Source: Shinella sp. (lineage in GTDB: Bacteria; Pseudomonadota; Alphaproteobacteria; Rhizobiales; Rhizobiaceae). From it: DNA of 53,821 nt. Each line of letters begins with the position of its first letter. Within the stretch, counting starts at the first letter, position 1. The position numbers were made by a program, and so were the translations under genes. The stretch is taken from assembly GCA_003248775.1 (NCBI GenBank), contig QFQX01000031.1, forward strand, positions 1 to 53,821. The letters run 5' to 3'. Positions 52,122 to 53,821 of this stretch are shown piece after piece. The notes beneath the pieces are model-generated. The model had not been told where the DNA came from, made no database searches, and saw only the letters and a list, made by a program, of their open reading frames with translations.

Positions 52122-53606
52122 ATGTTGGAGCATGAGGGAACTGAGCCGGGCGCTGGGGGCGGCGTGATTGCCGCACCGCCGCGCTGGGTCCGGGGCCTGT
52201 CCGGCAAGCTTCTATGGCTGACCATCGCTTTCGTCATGCTGGCGGAAGTGCTGATCTTCGTGCCCTCTGTGGCCAATATGCGGCTGCGCTGGCTGCAGGA
52301 CCGCCTCAATACGGCCGCTGCCGCCGCAGTGGTGATCGATGGCCTTCAGCCGCTGGAACTGCCGCGCACCGTTCAGGGCGACACGCTGCTTGCCACCGGC
52401 ACCAAGGCGATCGTGTTGCGCAAGGACGGCACTTCCCGCCTGCTGGTGGTCGATGACATGCCGCCGGAAGTCGATGCCAAGTTCAACCTTGCGGACGTGA
52501 CATCCCTGCAATCGATCAGCGATGCGCTGTATACGCTGGCGCTGGGCGGGGACCGCATCGTGCGCGTTTACGGCCCCATCGGCGATAGCGACACCATCAT
52601 CGAGATGGTGATGCAGGAAAAGAGCCTGCGCAGCGCGATGATCGCCTATGCCCGCAGCGTGTTCACCGTTTCGCTGCTGATTTCCGTTTTCACTGCGTCG
52701 CTAATGTATCTCGCGATCAACCGCATGATGATTCGCCCTGTCAGACGCCTGACGAACAGCATGCAGGCCTTTGCCGAACAGCCGGAGGATCCTGCGCGAA
52801 TATTGCAGCCTGCGCGGGGCGGCGACGAAATCGCCGTGGCGGGCCGACATTTGTCCATAATGCAGCAGCAGTTGCAGAAGACCCTGAAGCAACAGAAAAA
52901 CCTTGCCGACCTCGGTTTGGCGGTATCCAAGATCAACCATGACATGCGCAATATCCTCGCATCGGCGCAGTTGATGTCGGACCGGCTGGTCGATGTCGAG
53001 GATCCCATGGTGAAGAGTTTCGCGCCTAAGCTCCTGCGCACCATCGACCGTGCGGTAGGCTATACGACCGAGGTGCTGGCCTACGGGCAGGCTTCCGAGG
53101 CCGAACCGCGCCGAAGGCGTTTTTGCCTCGCCGAACTCAGCCAGGAGGTCCGGGACATTTTGGCGATCGACGCCGACAGCGGCATCGAGTTCATCGATCT
53201 GGTAGGGTCCGATATCGAGGTCGATGCTGACAGCGAACAACTTTTCCGCGTCATTCACAACATCTGTCGCAACGCCGTGCAGGCGTTGTCCACTTACGTT
53301 GGTGATGCTCCCGGTTCCGTCCGTCGAATCACAGTGTCGGCCCAGCGCGTCGGCAGCGTCGTGGCGATTGCCATTGATGACACCGGTCCGGGCATGGCGC
53401 GCAAGGCCCGGGAGAACCTGTTTGCTGCGTTTCGCGGTTCGGCCCGTTCGGGCGGCACGGGACTTGGGCTGGCCATCGCCCGTGAACTGGTACTCGCCCA
53501 TGGCGGCACGATAGCGCTTGTGGAAAAGCCTGGACCAGGCACGCTTTTCCGCATCGAAATCCCGGATCGCCCTGTGTCGCTTGACGATTGGCGCGCTCGG
53601 GCGTGA
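52122..53606 (+). CDS. Orphan membrane sensor histidine kinase
   Basis: This 494-residue kinase has two transmembrane helices (about 28-52 and 179-200) around a 125-residue periplasmic domain, a HAMP region (200-255) and a phospho-acceptor His273 in SKINHDMRNILASAQL. The catalytic domain has the N box HNICRNAVQAL (N380, N384), G1 DDTGPGM (419-425) and G2 GGTGLGL (444-450). HDMRN is a less common form of the H box. No response regulator is encoded in the window, and a terminator precedes the gene. GGAGATCTGGA precedes the ATG. The signal is unknown. Confidence 0.92.
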   Translation: MLEHEGTEPGAGGGVIAAPPRWVRGLSGKLLWLTIAFVMLAEVLIFVPSVANMRLRWLQDRLNTAAAAAVVIDGLQPLELPRTVQGDTLLATGTKAIVLRKDGTSRLLVVDDMPPEVDAKFNLADVTSLQSISDALYTLALGGDRIVRVYGPIGDSDTIIEMVMQEKSLRSAMIAYARSVFTVSLLISVFTASLMYLAINRMMIRPVRRLTNSMQAFAEQPEDPARILQPARGGDEIAVAGRHLSIMQQQLQKTLKQQKNLADLGLAVSKINHDMRNILASAQLMSDRLVDVEDPMVKSFAPKLLRTIDRAVGYTTEVLAYGQASEAEPRRRRFCLAELSQEVRDILAIDADSGIEFIDLVGSDIEVDADSEQLFRVIHNICRNAVQALSTYVGDAPGSVRRITVSAQRVGSVVAIAIDDTGPGMARKARENLFAAFRGSARSGGTGLGLAIARELVLAHGGTIALVEKPGPGTLFRIEIPDRPVSLDDWRARA

Positions 53607-53678
53607 TCGGAAAAGCCTGAAATATCAGAGGGTCGGCCGTCTTGTTACAGCAAAATGACTCTTTTTTCCGAAAGGTGC

Positions 53679-53707
53679 TTGCATTCCTCCGCAGCACCCT
53701 TTAGAGG
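53679..53707 (+). promoter_or_regulatory. Possible promoter of the tRNA-Arg gene
   Basis: TTGCAT (53679-53684) and TAGAGG (53702-53707) are 17 bases apart and 35 bases before the tRNA. The -10 element is weak, so the call is tentative. Confidence 0.4.
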
Positions 53708-53742
53708 ATCGCCACACAGCCGGTGCACACCGGTTGGGGCAA

Positions 53743-53819
53743 GCACCCGTAGCTCAGCTGGATAGAGCACCAGACTACGAATCTGGGGGTCAGGAGTTCG
53801 AATCTCTTCGGGTGCGCCA
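53743..53819 (+). tRNA. tRNA-Arg, anticodon ACG
   Basis: This is a complete 77-base tRNA with a 7-bp acceptor stem (GCACCCG with CGGGTGC), a discriminator G and an encoded CCA end. The D stem is GCTC/GAGC and the anticodon stem CCAGA/TCTGG. The anticodon ACG lies at 53777-53779 and the T loop is TTCGAAT. A34 is expected to be inosine in the mature tRNA, reading CGU, CGC and CGA. The window ends two bases after the gene. Confidence 0.97.
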
Positions 53820-53821
53820 TT

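Overview
This is a chromosomal window of a Rhizobiales bacterium, most likely a member of the Rhizobiaceae (Rhizobium, Agrobacterium, Neorhizobium or Sinorhizobium group). The evidence is gene content and order: a two-domain malic enzyme divergent from mutS-glnD-murJ; tsaB-rimI-fur/mur-acyltransferase-miaB-phoH-ybeY-corC-lnt-XRE regulator-metK-trmB; and, on the other strand, rpmH-rnpA-yidC-engB, argB and dapD/dapE. Coding is dense and GC-rich. I see no insertion sequence, prophage, CRISPR array or rRNA operon. One tRNA gene lies at the right edge.

Layout. 1-9.7 kb: malic enzyme (-), mutS, glnD, murJ (+). 9.7-13.2 kb: a small exported M15-type peptidase (-), a glyoxalase-fold protein, trpS, a universal stress protein and an Nfu-type Fe-S protein. 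13.2-24.5 kb: a long plus-strand housekeeping run for tRNA modification (tsaB, miaB, trmB), ribosome maturation and RNA processing (rimI, phoH, ybeY), metal regulation (a Fur-family protein resembling Mur), membrane lipid and lipoprotein acylation (an OlsA/PlsC-type acyltransferase, lnt), a PhrR-like regulator and metK. 24.5-31.1 kb: DUF1150-hsp20, a nucleoside hydrolase, a Cache-type chemoreceptor, ribokinase and rmuC. 31.3-34.5 kb: two tandem soluble globin-coupled chemoreceptors. 34.6-36.9 kb: def-fmt-truA. 36.9-40.0 kb (-): a membrane protein of unknown function, dapE, a DUF805 protein and dapD. 40.2-46.3 kb: a LOG-family protein, a four-EF-hand exported protein, a HAD pyrimidine nucleotidase, a DMT exporter, ogt, argB and an orphan anti-sigma factor. 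46.3-49.4 kb (-): engB, yidC, rnpA, rpmH. 49.9-53.8 kb: a third type of chemoreceptor, an orphan sensor kinase and tRNA-Arg(ACG).

Most of the window is core genome. The most distinctive content is chemosensory. Four receptor genes fall within 26 kb, none next to che genes. Two are globin-coupled receptors with a conserved haem-ligand histidine and no membrane segments. A third, transmembrane receptor has a perfect TTGAT-N4-ATCAA (FNR/FixK-type) box about 190 bp upstream. The fourth sits between a nucleoside hydrolase and a ribokinase. The two membrane receptors end in an aromatic xWxxF pentapeptide of the kind that tethers CheR/CheB; the two globin receptors lack it. Other signals of interest are a 20-bp near-palindrome upstream of metK, an anti-sigma gene with no sigma gene beside it, a perfect 17-bp inverted repeat at the malic enzyme stop codon, and several inverted repeats upstream of the globin receptors. 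No clearly unprecedented multi-gene system is evident.
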